Assembly (NCBI GenBank): GCA_903953985.1
Contig: CAJBLW010000192.1
Coordinates: 1-6,953 of the forward strand
DNA length: 6,953 nt
Direction of reading: 5' to 3'
DNA from: an uncultured Burkholderiales bacterium
GTDB taxonomy: Bacteria; Pseudomonadota; Gammaproteobacteria; Burkholderiales; Burkholderiaceae_C
Below, piece by piece: positions 6,541-6,953 of this stretch (position 1 is the stretch's first letter; the number at the start of each line of letters is the position of its first letter). The position numbers and the translations under genes are program-made. The notes under the pieces were generated by a model. The model had not been told where the DNA came from and ran no database searches. It saw only the letters and a list, made by a program, of their open reading frames with translations.

Positions 6541-6953
6541 TCAGTAGTCGTTGGCCTTGGCATACGCCAAGGCGGCCAGATCGGCCTCGTGGGCTTCGCG
6601 CGCTTTTTCGCGCGCGGGTGCCACTGCCGCTGGGTCAGGCCAGCAGGCCTGCACAAAAAATTCGTGGTTGCCGTCGCCGCCTTCAATGGGGCTGTCCAGC
6701 CACGCGGTAACTTGCATGCCCAGCTCGGACAAAGCCGTGCGCACGCGGTTTTCGATGAACGGAAAATGGGTGTCGTCTTTGACGATGCCGCCCTTGCCCA
6801 CCTGACCGGGTTGCAATTCGAACTGCGGCTTGACCAGCATCAGCAACTGCCCTGTGGGTTTGAGCAAATGAACCACACCGGGCAACACCAAAGTCAGCGA
6901 GATGAAGGACACATCGCCCACCATCAAGTCAAAGCCTTCCAGCGCCTCAGGAA
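6541..6953 (-). CDS. tlyA: TlyA-family RNA 2'-O-methyltransferase, C-terminal part (5' end outside window)
   Basis: The frame runs off the right edge. The visible ~137 C-terminal residues read FDLMVGDVSFISLTLVLP, then LVKPQFELQPGQVGKGGIV, then DSPIEGGDGNHEFFVQACW. These are the hallmarks of the TlyA/hemolysin-A family of Rossmann rRNA 2'-O-methyltransferases (FtsJ-like): the DVSFIS strand, the KPQFE motif with the catalytic-type lysine, and the SPI.G..GN.EF signature. The N-terminal S4 RNA-binding domain and SAM-binding motif I must lie to the right of the window. In mycobacteria TlyA modifies 16S and 23S rRNA and controls capreomycin sensitivity; the targets in beta-proteobacteria are less certain. 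The tail (PAREKAREAHEADLAALAYAKANDY, in part) is alanine- and charge-rich and ends in TGA at 6541. It is the first gene visible of the tlyA-metF-HAD run. Confidence 0.9.
   Translation of the reverse strand, partial: PEALEGFDLMVGDVSFISLTLVLPGVVHLLKPTGQLLMLVKPQFELQPGQVGKGGIVKDDTHFPFIENRVRTALSELGMQVTAWLDSPIEGGDGNHEFFVQACWPDPAAVAPAREKAREAHEADLAALAYAKANDY

Noticed and set aside
6018..6710. A 230-codon plus-strand frame across metF and the tlyA end.
   Set aside because: It is antisense to two well-identified genes and shows no domain motifs.

Overview
The window comes from a GC-rich proteobacterial chromosome, most likely a member of the Burkholderiales (Comamonadaceae-like, for example Limnohabitans, Rhodoferax or Hydrogenophaga relatives). 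This rests on protein character, a tandem-duplicated UvrA-type protein, and a tlyA-metF neighbourhood that I know from that order. The species assignment is inference.

Bases 2-3526 (+ strand) are the last ~1,175 codons of a giant UvrA-family ABC ATPase. The reading frame is open to the left edge. It holds the C-terminal ABC half of one UvrA unit, then a linker, then a complete second UvrA unit (ABC-I, UvrB-binding-like region, zinc module, shortened insertion region, ABC-II with the classic UvrA zinc finger). It is therefore the 3' part of a tandem double UvrA of the kind found in many beta-proteobacteria.

Two linkers of this protein, one between the units and one between ABC-I and ABC-II of the second unit, each carry an in-frame palindromic element (582-659 and 2355-2438). 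The two elements share a 42-base core with 39 identities. Each core is enclosed by a perfect inverted repeat of its own: 18 bp in the first, 14 bp in the second, with unrelated arm sequences. This is the most unusual feature of the window and looks like a dispersed, coding-compatible repeat that inserts at domain boundaries.

Bases 3527-3635 are the convergent junction between uvrA and the minus-strand genes. The junction is packed with inverted repeats: two REP/BIME-like 28-base units in opposite orientation plus a further hairpin between them. The second unit supplies the stop codon and the last eight codons of the neighbouring methyltransferase.

Bases 3610-6953 (- strand) read, in transcription order, tlyA (3' part), metF (methylenetetrahydrofolate reductase), a HAD-family phosphatase of unknown substrate, and a class I SAM-dependent methyltransferase with an NPPW motif. 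Spacings are 16, 11 and 69 bases, so the first three genes are probably one operon and the fourth may be cotranscribed. TlyA and the last gene consume S-adenosylmethionine, and MetF supplies the methyl group for methionine regeneration, so the cluster has a methylation/one-carbon theme. No tRNA, rRNA, CRISPR array, insertion sequence or phage gene was seen.
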